Shown in pieces: positions 36,137 to 44,428 of a stretch of DNA of 64,000 bases; position 1 is the stretch's first letter, and each line of letters starts with the position of its first letter. The notes under the pieces were generated by a model. That model did no database searches. It saw only the letters and a list, made by a program, of their open reading frames with translations, and was not told the origin of the DNA. This DNA comes from Paenibacillus pabuli NBRC 13638 (GTDB taxonomy: Bacteria; Bacillota; Bacilli; Paenibacillales; Paenibacillaceae), in the NCBI RefSeq assembly GCF_001514495.1, contig NZ_BCNM01000013.1, positions 176,127-240,126 on the forward strand, read 5' to 3'. Both the position numbers and the translations under genes were made by a program.

Positions 36137-37936
36137 TTGTTTGAAACGGTAAAACAATGGTTCTGGTATGAGTGGATCATGTTCATATTTCGGCTTATTT
36201 TAAGTATTTCTCTCATGTTCACAACCGTACAGTTTCATGCTCAGATCTCCCTGCCGCTTTGGGCTTTGATTTTTTGGCAGGTTTTCGCTTTTTCCGTTCC
36301 CTGGCTTTGTTTACAGCTCAGCTATAAATATTATCTGCTTACAGAAATTATTTTTTCGGGCGGACTATGCTTGTATTTAACATCTTTTTTTCCGGAAGCT
36401 TATCTCGCGTTTCTGACCTATGCTTTTCTGATTGCGGTGAATAGCGCTCGTAAATCCTATCGTTGGACAGGGCCCGTAACGATCCTGCTCTTGCCGATTT
36501 TGATTAATGTGTTATCCCATCAGAGCAATTATTGGGTCATGATGATCCATATCGGACTCGCTTATGCCATTGGGTTTGCCTTTCATTTGCTGGTGGTCAA
36601 TCATCGACAGAGTGAACTCATCCGGGAACAGAATACGGTTCTACAACAGTATTTTTCCCAAATTGAACGTATCACGCTAGCCGAAGAACGTGACCGGCTG
36701 TCCAAGGATCTCCACGATACTGTCGGACATTCCTATACTTCTATCATCATGGGGTTAGAAACATTGCGTCCTGAACTTTCTACAGAGGCAGGGAAACAGA
36801 AGGTCAGTTCTTTGTTGAATCTAGCCCGCAGAAGTCTAAAAGAAATCAGAGGATACTTGCATCAGGTAGAGTCCCCGCAGGAGATCCAGCCGATGCTTCA
36901 ATCATTGCAGCAATTAGTTGAAGATTTTCAAGCACAAGCAAAAGTAAACGTTCATTTCCGAACTTTTGGAGAGGAATACCCATTACCCAAAATGGCCAAG
37001 ATGGCCTTCTATCGTTGTTTGCAGGAATCGTTAACTAACGCCGTACGGCATGGGGAGTCCACGGAAATCACCGCTACCCTAAAATTTGAGCACCGTCAAG
37101 CTAGACTGGAGATACAGGACAACGGTAAAGGAATGGAAGAATGGCAGGATGGCTTTGGCTTGAACGCGATGAAAGAACGCGCCATGAATCTGCAAGGGCA
37201 AGTGTCTGTTTATTCCGAGCCTGGGGAAGGAACGCTCGTGACTTGCACATTGCCAAGACAAGTGGAATTATCGGATGAGGTTATTCGCTTACTGATCGTG
37301 GATGACCAAGCTTTCATTCGGGAAAGCCTACGGACCATTCTGGAGGGGCACAAGGATCTGAACGTGGTCGGATTGTCTGAGGATGGCTTACAAGCCATTG
37401 AGAGATGTGAGCAGGATCAGCCCCAGGTGATACTCTTGGATTTGGACATGCCCAATATGGATGGAATTTCAGCAACCAAAATCATTAAACAAAAATGGCC
37501 GCACATTCGAATTCTGATTCTAACCACGTTTCAGGATACGGAACAGGCCCTTGAAGTTCTGCGAAGCGGAGCAGATGGCTACTTATTGAAATCTATTGAA
37601 CCGCGTGAACTTGCTGAAACGATTCGTCTTGTCCATCGTGGGGGCACACTGATTAATCAGGAAATGTCCCATAAATTGTTTGATAAGCTCGAAATGGACA
37701 ACACTGGAACCGGAGTGTTGAAACCAACAACAACGGAGAATCTCGGCCTGACTACAAGGGAAATGGAAATATTACAGCTGGTTTGCAAAGGTCTACGCTA
37801 TAAAAGCATCGCCGCCAAATTATATTTATCTGATGGCACAGTGAGGAATTATGCCTCCGCAGTCTATATGAAATTGGGCGTTCGAAACCGTGAAGAAGCT
37901 GTACAGAAGGCAATGGAAGCTGGATTCATCAAATGA
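36137..37936 (+). CDS. Membrane histidine kinase fused to a NarL-type response regulator
   Basis: A 599-residue single chain. About six membrane helices (residues 10-155), a short coiled linker, an HisKA_3 dimerisation domain with DLHDTVGH (phospho-His about 193) and HATPase (N-box QESLTNAVRHG 296-306, DNGKGM, GFGLNAMKERA). With no stop it then continues into a receiver domain (LLIVDDQ, phospho-Asp about 435 in LLDLDMP, Lys about 485) and a LuxR-type helix-turn-helix (LTTREMEILQLVCKG to the end). Kinase and regulator are normally two genes. TTG at 36137 has AGGGGTGA upstream; a GTG three codons earlier lies within that site. Targets unknown; the divergent hydrolase and its own operon are candidates. 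Confidence 0.88.
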   Translation: MFETVKQWFWYEWIMFIFRLILSISLMFTTVQFHAQISLPLWALIFWQVFAFSVPWLCLQLSYKYYLLTEIIFSGGLCLYLTSFFPEAYLAFLTYAFLIAVNSARKSYRWTGPVTILLLPILINVLSHQSNYWVMMIHIGLAYAIGFAFHLLVVNHRQSELIREQNTVLQQYFSQIERITLAEERDRLSKDLHDTVGHSYTSIIMGLETLRPELSTEAGKQKVSSLLNLARRSLKEIRGYLHQVESPQEIQPMLQSLQQLVEDFQAQAKVNVHFRTFGEEYPLPKMAKMAFYRCLQESLTNAVRHGESTEITATLKFEHRQARLEIQDNGKGMEEWQDGFGLNAMKERAMNLQGQVSVYSEPGEGTLVTCTLPRQVELSDEVIRLLIVDDQAFIRESLRTILEGHKDLNVVGLSEDGLQAIERCEQDQPQVILLDLDMPNMDGISATKIIKQKWPHIRILILTTFQDTEQALEVLRSGADGYLLKSIEPRELAETIRLVHRGGTLINQEMSHKLFDKLEMDNTGTGVLKPTTTENLGLTTREMEILQLVCKGLRYKSIAAKLYLSDGTVRNYASAVYMKLGVRNREEAVQKAMEAGFIK

Positions 37937-37965
37937 ATTCCAACTTCCATTGCCTTCTTATACCT

Positions 37966-39234
37966 CTATTGTTTCAGCATCCACTTCAGCAGATCCGGCA
38001 CACTCGCCCATAGACGGGAGTGCATAATGACATATTCAATCGCTTCGTCGGAATCGCCCATTCCGACAAAATCAGGAAGGTTATGCGGCAGCCGCTTCAA
38101 ACCCAGCAGGTAATCAGGCACATGGTTGTTCACACCCCGGGCCGCACGATACAGCATTTTGAGCCGGGAGGTGATTCCGTTCTTCTTATACTCCAAAATG
38201 ATCTGGTCATAGGCAAAGGCGGCTGCGGCGTCATTTTTCCCATAATTCTCCAGCAGTTGCTCTGCCTGCTTCAATTGGTTGCTATACAAATACACAGCAG
38301 CGAGCAGGTAACGCGCTCCGGTATTGTCTTCCGTATTTAACTCCAAAATATGCTCCAGGATTTGTGCCGCTTCTTTGGCATCTCCGCCAAACCAGCAGGA
38401 TTCAGCGTAGCTTTTGCATATCCGGATATATGGACGGGTCTCATGAAGCCCCCAGAAGTCCCCCTTGTTCTTCTCAAAAAACAGTTCGCCCAGTTCGCGT
38501 TCGCCAGCAGCGATTCCGGCCTTGAGGTAAGCTCGTGCATCAGTCTCATTGTCCGATTCCTCAGCCAGGATAAGATACGCATCAGAGCTGTCAGAATACA
38601 TCTCCAGCGCCGTTTCCGCCAGATGTACTCTGCGTTTGGAAGAACCGGCTTCCATCGCCTTTTGCAGCAGAGCCTGCGCTTTGTCCTTCGATGTGCCTGG
38701 GCTATTCACAATCATCAGCTCGTCCGTTTCGCCGCCCATGCCGTATTCTTCGATGTAATTGAACATCTCCTTAACCTTTCGGGAGATCGTTGCTGTCGTT
38801 ACCTCATATTTAACGGCCAGCTCAGCCTTCGAAACATTGAAGCCGTATTCCTCGGACAGCACATACTCGATTGCGGCACAGAACGAACCTGTCTTCTTCA
38901 CAGTAGGACGGGTCTGCCGGGAATAGCCATTCCATAGCACCAGAGCTTCCAAAATCAGCTCCCGCTCGTATTGGTTCCTCATGTCCTCAATAAGCTGCAG
39001 GGCCAGCTGTTCGTGAGCCGGGTGCTCCCATTTCAGTTCGTGCGCCACCATCTTTTTCAGCTTGGTCAAGGTCAGTTTGCTCTCAGGCTGAATCGTGGCT
39101 TCCTGAACAGGCTGCTCCGTTGATATTAGCCGCAGTACGGATTCTACCGCAGAGGGCTCCTTGCCCAGACAGCATTTCTTATATTTTTTTCCACTTCCGC
39201 ATGGACATAAATCATTTCTTCCAACCTTACTCAA
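37966..39234 (-). CDS. SEC-C motif protein with HTH and TPR-like repeats
   Basis: A 422-residue soluble protein. It starts at a SEC-C zinc motif (RNDLCPCGSGKKYKKCC), the metal-binding tail module of SecA found on many accessory proteins. A helical region with a helix-turn-helix-like stretch (VSKAELAVKYEVTTATISRKVKEM, split as AELAVKYEVTTATIS and RKVKEM) follows around 145-170, and then tetratricopeptide-type repeats (about 195-370). The TTG at 39234 has AAGGGGG eight bases upstream and places the SEC-C motif at the very N-terminus; an upstream ATG is possible. It overlaps nothing and converges with the kinase gene. Function unknown. Confidence 0.75.
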   Translation of the reverse strand: MSKVGRNDLCPCGSGKKYKKCCLGKEPSAVESVLRLISTEQPVQEATIQPESKLTLTKLKKMVAHELKWEHPAHEQLALQLIEDMRNQYERELILEALVLWNGYSRQTRPTVKKTGSFCAAIEYVLSEEYGFNVSKAELAVKYEVTTATISRKVKEMFNYIEEYGMGGETDELMIVNSPGTSKDKAQALLQKAMEAGSSKRRVHLAETALEMYSDSSDAYLILAEESDNETDARAYLKAGIAAGERELGELFFEKNKGDFWGLHETRPYIRICKSYAESCWFGGDAKEAAQILEHILELNTEDNTGARYLLAAVYLYSNQLKQAEQLLENYGKNDAAAAFAYDQIILEYKKNGITSRLKMLYRAARGVNNHVPDYLLGLKRLPHNLPDFVGMGDSDEAIEYVIMHSRLWASVPDLLKWMLKQ

Positions 39235-39374
39235 AACTAATTCCCCCTTAAATCTATCACTAGCCATTCGCATAAGAACACTGTTGCTTTAGCATTATAG
39301 GTGTCGTTTCTCAAACGAGGCATTCTCTATATAACTGACAATTTTCATCGATCAAGCAAAACGGCTGCCCGTTC

Positions 39375-39497
39375 TTATAAGGGCGGGGCCGTTTCAGCGA
39401 GTATCTGTTCATCTGGAATATGACGGATCACTCTGGCGATGAATTCCTTACACTCTCTATCATAGGATTGGATTCGCCTGAGCCCAATCGCTGGAAG
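39375..39497 (-). pseudogene. Possible C-terminal remnant of a transposase-like gene
   Basis: A 40-codon open stretch on the minus strand, ending in TAA at 39375-39377, reads like protein: RRIQSYDREC then KEFIARVIRHIPDEQ and a short tail. The phrase EFIARxIxHIPD resembles IS91-type (PF04986) transposases, from memory only. No start codon or ribosome site precedes it and an in-frame stop lies just upstream, so if it is real it is a decayed fragment. The surrounding 39235-39626 shows no other feature. Confidence 0.3.
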
Positions 39498-39626
39498 CTT
39501 GATTTACCGTCCAATGTAGCCCCACTATGAAAACAAATCGCTTTAAAAATTCAAATCCATTTCTCTATTCTAACAAAAATTTAAATACGGGGTAAACTTC
39601 ACCTAAAACAAATAAATTCTCATCTC

Positions 39627-39654
39627 AAAAAAAAACCTGCACACGGTGTGCAGG
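39627..39654 (-). terminator. Strong terminator in the long intergenic region
   Basis: CCTGCACA and TGTGCAGG form a near-perfect palindrome, and nine Ts follow on the minus strand. No annotated gene ends here; see the short transcription unit in the findings. Confidence 0.7.
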
Positions 39655-39786
39655 CTCAAAGGATATATAAAAAAAGGGGGTCATGTGTGTTATTATAAAC
39701 GCCCTATGTTAAAGGCTTATGTAACTAATATTACAGTAATATTACAAAAATGATAGCGCTTTATAATTGGTTGTTTTATCTATTAT

Positions 39787-39840
39787 AAAAGCCCCTGCAG
39801 ATTGTCTCCGACATTGGAGTCAGGCACTGCAAGGGCTTCA
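39787..39840 (-). terminator. Terminator after the stress-like protein gene
   Basis: On the minus strand AAGCCCTTGCAG pairs with CTGCAGGGGCTTTT around an inner loop, 10 bp after the stop at 39851. Confidence 0.75.
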
Positions 39841-39850
39841 TTTCTACATA

Positions 39851-40297
39851 TTAATTCAATTCTTCCACATAAGCTTGGTTGGAACGAAGTTTATGAACGA
39901 TCTCCTCATAATCCTCATCCCTTACTTTGGCAGACAAAACATAATGCAGATCGTCATAGTCAGTCGAGGACACATCTGCAGCATTCAACAGATCGCCATC
40001 CTCATTCACATTATCTCGGGAACCTCGCTCGGCATCGCGATCCACATTGCTGACGACCGGAATTACATTTTCACTGGCGGGAACCCCAGGTGCAGCACCC
40101 ACACCCATGGCTCCATTGGTTCCTACGCCACCCGCTGTGTTGTATGGCACCAGAGGTACCATAATCCGTCTGTCTCTGCCAACCGCACTGTCCAGTTGCC
40201 CTACTTCCAAATGCTCTGTACGGAACGTCTGAAGGGAAGTTCTCGCTCCCTCTGCCTCGTCCTCGGTCCGAAAATACGCCTGAATATGTTTTGTCAT
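39851..40297 (-). CDS. Hypothetical protein, possibly general-stress (YflT-like)
   Basis: A 148-residue protein. The N-terminal 40 residues (MTKHIQAYFRTEDEAEGAR, LEVGQLDS) and C-terminal 35 (DLHYVLSAKVRDEDYEEIVHKLR) look like the two halves of a ferredoxin-like domain. They are separated by a low-complexity, Gly/Ala/Val-rich and Asn/Asp-rich insert (about 55-105). The domain recalls heat- and stress-induced YflT-type proteins, but I would not assign a function. The ATG is behind AAAGGAGGG, a strong site. Confidence 0.65.
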   Translation of the reverse strand: MTKHIQAYFRTEDEAEGARTSLQTFRTEHLEVGQLDSAVGRDRRIMVPLVPYNTAGGVGTNGAMGVGAAPGVPASENVIPVVSNVDRDAERGSRDNVNEDGDLLNAADVSSTDYDDLHYVLSAKVRDEDYEEIVHKLRSNQAYVEELN

Positions 40298-40397
40298 GTC
40301 AAACCCTCCTTTATCGGATTAAATGCATGGTGTAACGAAAACATAGAAGCTTTGAGCTCCAACCTAATTTTATTTACGTACGCACCGCTCCAAGTGA

Positions 40398-40904
40398 TTA
40401 AATGACTTTTAACAACTCGCGGACAAATGCCGGTTCATCGGCAGGCGTACGGGAGGTAATATAATTGCCATCTACTACTGCTTCATGATCCTTGAATTCT
40501 GCCCCTGCGTTCACCATATCATCCTTGAGCGGTGGATAGGATGTAATCGTACGGCCTTTCAACAGATTCGCACTTGCCAGAATTTGCGGGCCGTGGCAGA
40601 TCGCAGCGATTGGTTTCTTCGCACTGTTGATCTCCGTTACGAATTTCAGAATATTTGCGTCCGTACGCAAATTTTCAGGAGAAGATCCACCCGGAATGAC
40701 AACTGCGTCATAATCCGAAGCCGAGACCTCAGCGATTGCTTTGTCCGAAGTATAGGAGGCTTTACCACCTTTACCCTTCAGCGTTTCTCCTGCTTTCAAG
40801 CCGATAATTTCTACGTCGTGTCCGGCTTTTTTAACCTCATCATATGGAACCTGCATTTCCGAGTCTTCAAAATCATTCGCCAATAAAAAAGCAACTTTAC
40901 TCAT
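40398..40904 (-). CDS. DJ-1/PfpI family protein (protease I / deglycase type)
   Basis: A 168-residue class I glutamine amidotransferase-like protein. Nucleophile cysteine in AAICHGPQ (about 104), conserved glutamate in NDFEDSEM near residue 17, and VVIPGGSSPENLR. PfpI/YhbO/YraA relatives are described as stress-protective proteases, chaperones or glyoxal deglycases; which activity applies is unsettled. The ATG at 40904 has AAAGGAG about ten bases upstream and gives the family N-terminus MSKVAFLLAND. It is probably a single-gene transcript. Confidence 0.88.
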   Translation of the reverse strand: MSKVAFLLANDFEDSEMQVPYDEVKKAGHDVEIIGLKAGETLKGKGGKASYTSDKAIAEVSASDYDAVVIPGGSSPENLRTDANILKFVTEINSAKKPIAAICHGPQILASANLLKGRTITSYPPLKDDMVNAGAEFKDHEAVVDGNYITSRTPADEPAFVRELLKVI

Positions 40905-41128
40905 AACGTATGTTCTCCTTTCCGTGTTCGAAATTTCTTGAAATCGGGTATTCGCAGAAATACATGGTGTACTTTTCTTGTTCATTGCCCGTAATAAATA
41001 CTGAACCTGGCACGCCATCGTGCCTCGTTCTGTTATTACCCTAACCAGAGCCGTTTATAACATGACGAACCTGTATTATTTTGACTTTGATCAAACCATC
41101 CAATTCAGGAACAATTAAGTTTCAGAAT

Positions 41129-41166
41129 AAAAAAAGCCCTGATTCGATGATCGAATCAAGACTTTT
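41129..41166 (-). terminator. Terminator after the relA-dtd-small CDS run
   Basis: On the minus strand AAGTCTTGATTCGAT pairs with ATCGAATCAGGGCTT (mostly Watson-Crick) and is followed by TTTTT. Confidence 0.8.
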
Positions 41167-41189
41167 CATTCATTCCAATTGGTCAGCAC

Positions 41190-41357
41190 TCAGTCACGCG
41201 GAAGACGGCTCTGCTCCCCTTTGTTTGAAGCCTGAAGGGCCCAGATGGTAGTTGCGCACTCTGTAGCAGCACGGGCAAGCTTCAGGGACTCATACAGGTT
41301 TCCAGGCAGAAGCAAAGGTTCTATTTGGGAACGTGTTTCCTTGACGGATTGGCGCAT
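41190..41357 (-). CDS. 55-residue protein downstream of dtd, unknown function
   Basis: An open frame of 55 codons from ATG at 41357, beginning MRQSVKETRSQIEP and containing LLLPGNLYESLKLARAATEC and ending SRLPRD. It is amphipathic helical, without signal or membrane segment. AAAGGAG lies 13 bases upstream, longer than usual. It falls 77 bp after dtd in the same direction and before a clear terminator, the only coding frame in that space. I do not recognise a family. Confidence 0.55.
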   Translation of the reverse strand: MRQSVKETRSQIEPLLLPGNLYESLKLARAATECATTIWALQASNKGEQSRLPRD

Positions 41358-41434
41358 AATGGGTGGGATACTCCTTTGATCATCTTATGTTAATGAACCG
41401 AATTATCCCTCATTATGGCCTGTTCCCCAACCAA

Positions 41435-41896
41435 TTATGCATGCGTTTCTTGACGAATAGGGCTTTCGAGCATTAAAGTCACAGGTCCCCAATTCGTGAA
41501 AGTCACATCCATCATCGCTCCGAAACGCCCGGTTTCAACCTGAATGCCTTTATCCCGTAACAGTTGATTAAACGTTAAATATAACAATTCTGCTGCTTCA
41601 GGTCTGGCTGCCGCTGCAAAGCTCGGCCGTTTCCCTTTGCGGCAATCGCCGTACAATGTAAATTGTGAGACTGATAATACAGCTCCACCTACATCCATCA
41701 GACTAAGATTCATCTTTTCCTGTTCATCCTCGAAGATTCGAAGTCCAGCGATCTTGTCGGCCAGATATATGGCGTCTTTCTCCGTATCCTCATGTGTAAT
41801 CCCCACGAGTAACATCAAACCGGATTCGATTCTCCCTGTCAGTTCATTTCCCACGGTAACTTGAGCCTCTTTACAACGTTGTACCAGTACTCTCAT
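41435..41896 (-). CDS. dtd: D-aminoacyl-tRNA deacylase
   Basis: A 153-residue DTD, which hydrolyses D-aminoacyl- (and glycyl-) tRNA. It contains the SQFTLYGD motif (SVSQFTLYGDCRKGKRPSF) and the Gly-cisPro motif in NWGPVTLML, where most relatives have NSGPVT. Start ATG with AAGGAG upstream, 12 bp after relA. The relA-dtd pairing is common in Bacilli. Confidence 0.93.
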   Translation of the reverse strand: MRVLVQRCKEAQVTVGNELTGRIESGLMLLVGITHEDTEKDAIYLADKIAGLRIFEDEQEKMNLSLMDVGGAVLSVSQFTLYGDCRKGKRPSFAAAARPEAAELLYLTFNQLLRDKGIQVETGRFGAMMDVTFTNWGPVTLMLESPIRQETHA

Positions 41897-41908
41897 CCTA
41901 CAGGCTCC

Positions 41909-44086
41909 TTACTGCATGATCCGATGCACCGAATAGACATCTTTCACCCGTTTGATCCGTTCTACAACCGAATGCAGATGCTCTGTGTTGCGAATCAGAA
42001 TGGTGACGTGCACCAATGCTAATTTATTTTTATCTGTGCGTCCGGTGACGGCAGATATATTGGTTTTACTTTCGGAAACAGCTTGAAGCACTTCGTTGAG
42101 CAAGCCATTGCGATCGTGGCCCGTAATCTCAATATCCACACTGTAGTTGGCTTCAATATTCTCTTCCCACTCCACTTCGATGACGCGAGCAGCTTCTTCC
42201 CCATCTGTACTGGACGGAATATTTGGACAGTCACTGCGATGCACGGAAACCCCACGTCCTCGTGTAACATACCCAATAATAGCATCCCCAGGTACTGGGT
42301 TACAGCAGCGAGCAAATCGAACAAGCAAATTGTCTATACCTTTGACACGGATGCCATTGGTCGGACGGTTCTTGCGTTCAGGCGCGGGCTTCAGTTCACG
42401 CATCTCGGAATTCAGTTCAAGCAAGCTGGATTCTTCCTGCTCCTTGCGTAGTTTCTCCGTTGCTTTGGTCACGATCTGAGCAGCTGTAATGCCACCGAAT
42501 CCGACAGCTGCGAGCATATCCTCAATATCATTGAAAGCATACTTTTTGGCAGCTTCCTGCAACTTATCGTCCGTCATCCAGGCAGAAGGATCAAGTCCCA
42601 TCCGCTTGAGTTCACGTTCGCAACTTTCGCGTCCTTTTTCAACGTTTTCTTCCCGCCGTTCCTTCTTGAACCATTGCTTGATCTTCGCTCGTGCGTGAGA
42701 GGATTTTGCAATTTTAAGCCAGTCCTGACTCGGTCCGTAAGAATGTTTGGACGTCAAAATTTCAATGATATCGCCCGTCTTGAGATGATAATCGAGCGGA
42801 ACGATACGACCATTCACTTTGGCACCAATGGTCCGATTGCCTACTTCTGTATGGATTCTATATGCAAAATCCAATGGTACGGAGCCAGTAGGCAATTCAA
42901 TAACTTCACCTTTTGGTGTGAAAACAAACACCAGATCTGAGAAGAAATCCATTTTAAGGGATTCTACAAATTCAGACGCATCCTGGGCTTCATTTTGAAG
43001 CTCAAGAATCTCGCGGAAAAACGTAATTTTATCTTCAAAATGGTTCCCATTGGCGGCGCCTTCCTTATAGGCCCAGTGGGCAGCAATCCCGAACTCAGCA
43101 GTGCGGTGCATATCCCATGTCCGGATCTGAACTTCAGTCGGTTCACCATTGGGACCCACGACTGTAGTATGCAGAGACTGATACATATTCGCCTTCGGCA
43201 TCGCGATGTAGTCCTTGAAACGTCCAGGCATCGGTTTCCATAACGTGTGTATAATGCCGAGAGTCGCATAACAATCCTTAATGTTATCCACAATAATACG
43301 AATCGCAAGCAGATCATAAATCTCGTTAAACTGTTTGTTTTTCGTTGTCATTTTTTTGAACACGCTGTAGATGTGCTTGGGACGACCCGACAGATCTGCC
43401 TGTATTCCCATCTCATCCAGCTTGCTCGTAATACCGTCCATAACCGTATCAATATATTGCTCACGTTCCGCACGCTTTTTGTGCATCAGGTTTGCAATTC
43501 GGTAATACTGCTGCGGATTCAAATAACGGAGGGCGATGTCCTCCATTTCCCATTTGATCGCAGAGATACCCAAACGGTTTGCAATCGGACAGAAAATCTC
43601 CAACGTTTCATATGAAATCCGGCGCTGGCTTTCTTCCGACTGAAACTTGAGTGTCCGCATATTATGCAGACGGTCAGCCAATTTGATCACGATGACACGG
43701 ATGTCCTGCGCCATGGCGATGAACATTTTGCGGTAGTTCTCGTTCTGCTGTTCTTCCTTGGAGCGGAACTGAATACGTTCCAGCTTCGTCAAGCCGTCAA
43801 CAAGCATGGCACACGTATTGCCGAAATGATTGCGGATTTCTTCAAGTGAAACCGTAGTATCTTCTACTACATCATGAAGAAGCGCTGCAATTATGGAGAT
43901 GGTGTCCATCTGCATGTTTACAACAATATCGGCAACCGCAAGCGGATGCAGAATATACGGTTCTCCCGATTTTCGCGTCTGTCCATGGTGGGCCTGATCA
44001 GCAAATTCGTAAGCTTCACGTATGCGCACCAGATCGGGTTCTTTGATATATGCCCCGGCCTTCTCGAGTAATTGCTCTATGCCCAT
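41909..44086 (-). CDS. relA: Bifunctional (p)ppGpp synthetase/hydrolase RelA (Rel)
   Basis: A 725-residue long RSH protein that makes and degrades (p)ppGpp. HD hydrolase domain with ALLHDVVEDT and KLADRLHNMRTL (residues about 20-190), synthetase domain (about 240-330, with RPKHIYSVFKKM and YQSLHTTVVGP), TGS domain starting VFTPKGEVIELP, and a C-terminal ACT domain (GHDRNGLLNEVLQAV). Both catalytic halves look intact. The ATG at 44086 gives the normal start MGIEQLLEKAG but has a poor site; a TTG at 44116 is an alternative. Confidence 0.95.
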   Translation of the reverse strand: MGIEQLLEKAGAYIKEPDLVRIREAYEFADQAHHGQTRKSGEPYILHPLAVADIVVNMQMDTISIIAALLHDVVEDTTVSLEEIRNHFGNTCAMLVDGLTKLERIQFRSKEEQQNENYRKMFIAMAQDIRVIVIKLADRLHNMRTLKFQSEESQRRISYETLEIFCPIANRLGISAIKWEMEDIALRYLNPQQYYRIANLMHKKRAEREQYIDTVMDGITSKLDEMGIQADLSGRPKHIYSVFKKMTTKNKQFNEIYDLLAIRIIVDNIKDCYATLGIIHTLWKPMPGRFKDYIAMPKANMYQSLHTTVVGPNGEPTEVQIRTWDMHRTAEFGIAAHWAYKEGAANGNHFEDKITFFREILELQNEAQDASEFVESLKMDFFSDLVFVFTPKGEVIELPTGSVPLDFAYRIHTEVGNRTIGAKVNGRIVPLDYHLKTGDIIEILTSKHSYGPSQDWLKIAKSSHARAKIKQWFKKERREENVEKGRESCERELKRMGLDPSAWMTDDKLQEAAKKYAFNDIEDMLAAVGFGGITAAQIVTKATEKLRKEQEESSLLELNSEMRELKPAPERKNRPTNGIRVKGIDNLLVRFARCCNPVPGDAIIGYVTRGRGVSVHRSDCPNIPSSTDGEEAARVIEVEWEENIEANYSVDIEITGHDRNGLLNEVLQAVSESKTNISAVTGRTDKNKLALVHVTILIRNTEHLHSVVERIKRVKDVYSVHRIMQ

Positions 44087-44359
44087 TCTGATCTGTTCCG
44101 TGTCCTTTCTATACAAAATGGAACCCGTGACATGATATCAACACAGGTTCCCCGTAAAAGTAATTTCCTATAATTATGACGCTTCGCCCGTTTCCCGTCA
44201 ACTACTGACGAATAAGAGCATATATCCATTTATCTTAAACGTTATGTATCATTTCTGAAAGATGCTGCCCCATATACGACACGGGGTGGGAATTGTCCTC
44301 ATGTACTACGCATTATTGCCGTTATTTACCGTTTTACCCTGCTCAACAGAAAAATGTTA

Positions 44360-44388
44360 TTGCTTAATTATGAGAAACTCTGTACTAT
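44360..44388 (+). promoter_or_regulatory. Predicted promoter of uraA
   Basis: TTGCTT and TACTAT 17 bp apart, about 40 bp before the uraA start. The leader is too short for a PyrR attenuator. The rest of the 342-bp gap 44087-44428 shows no gene. Confidence 0.6.
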
Positions 44389-44428
44389 ATTGAAGATTTG
44401 TGTTTCGGAAAAAGGAGATGAATATGCT

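Noticed and set aside
36128..37936. Kinase-regulator fusion as a sequencing artefact
   Set aside because: Both halves are intact, the linker is short and in frame, and no second start with a ribosome site appears at the junction. It is kept as a genuine fusion pending read checks.
41036..41061. SigB-like promoter GTTATA-14-GGGTAA upstream of the PfpI gene
   Set aside because: Only a partial match, and Paenibacillus is generally thought to lack sigma-B; likely chance.
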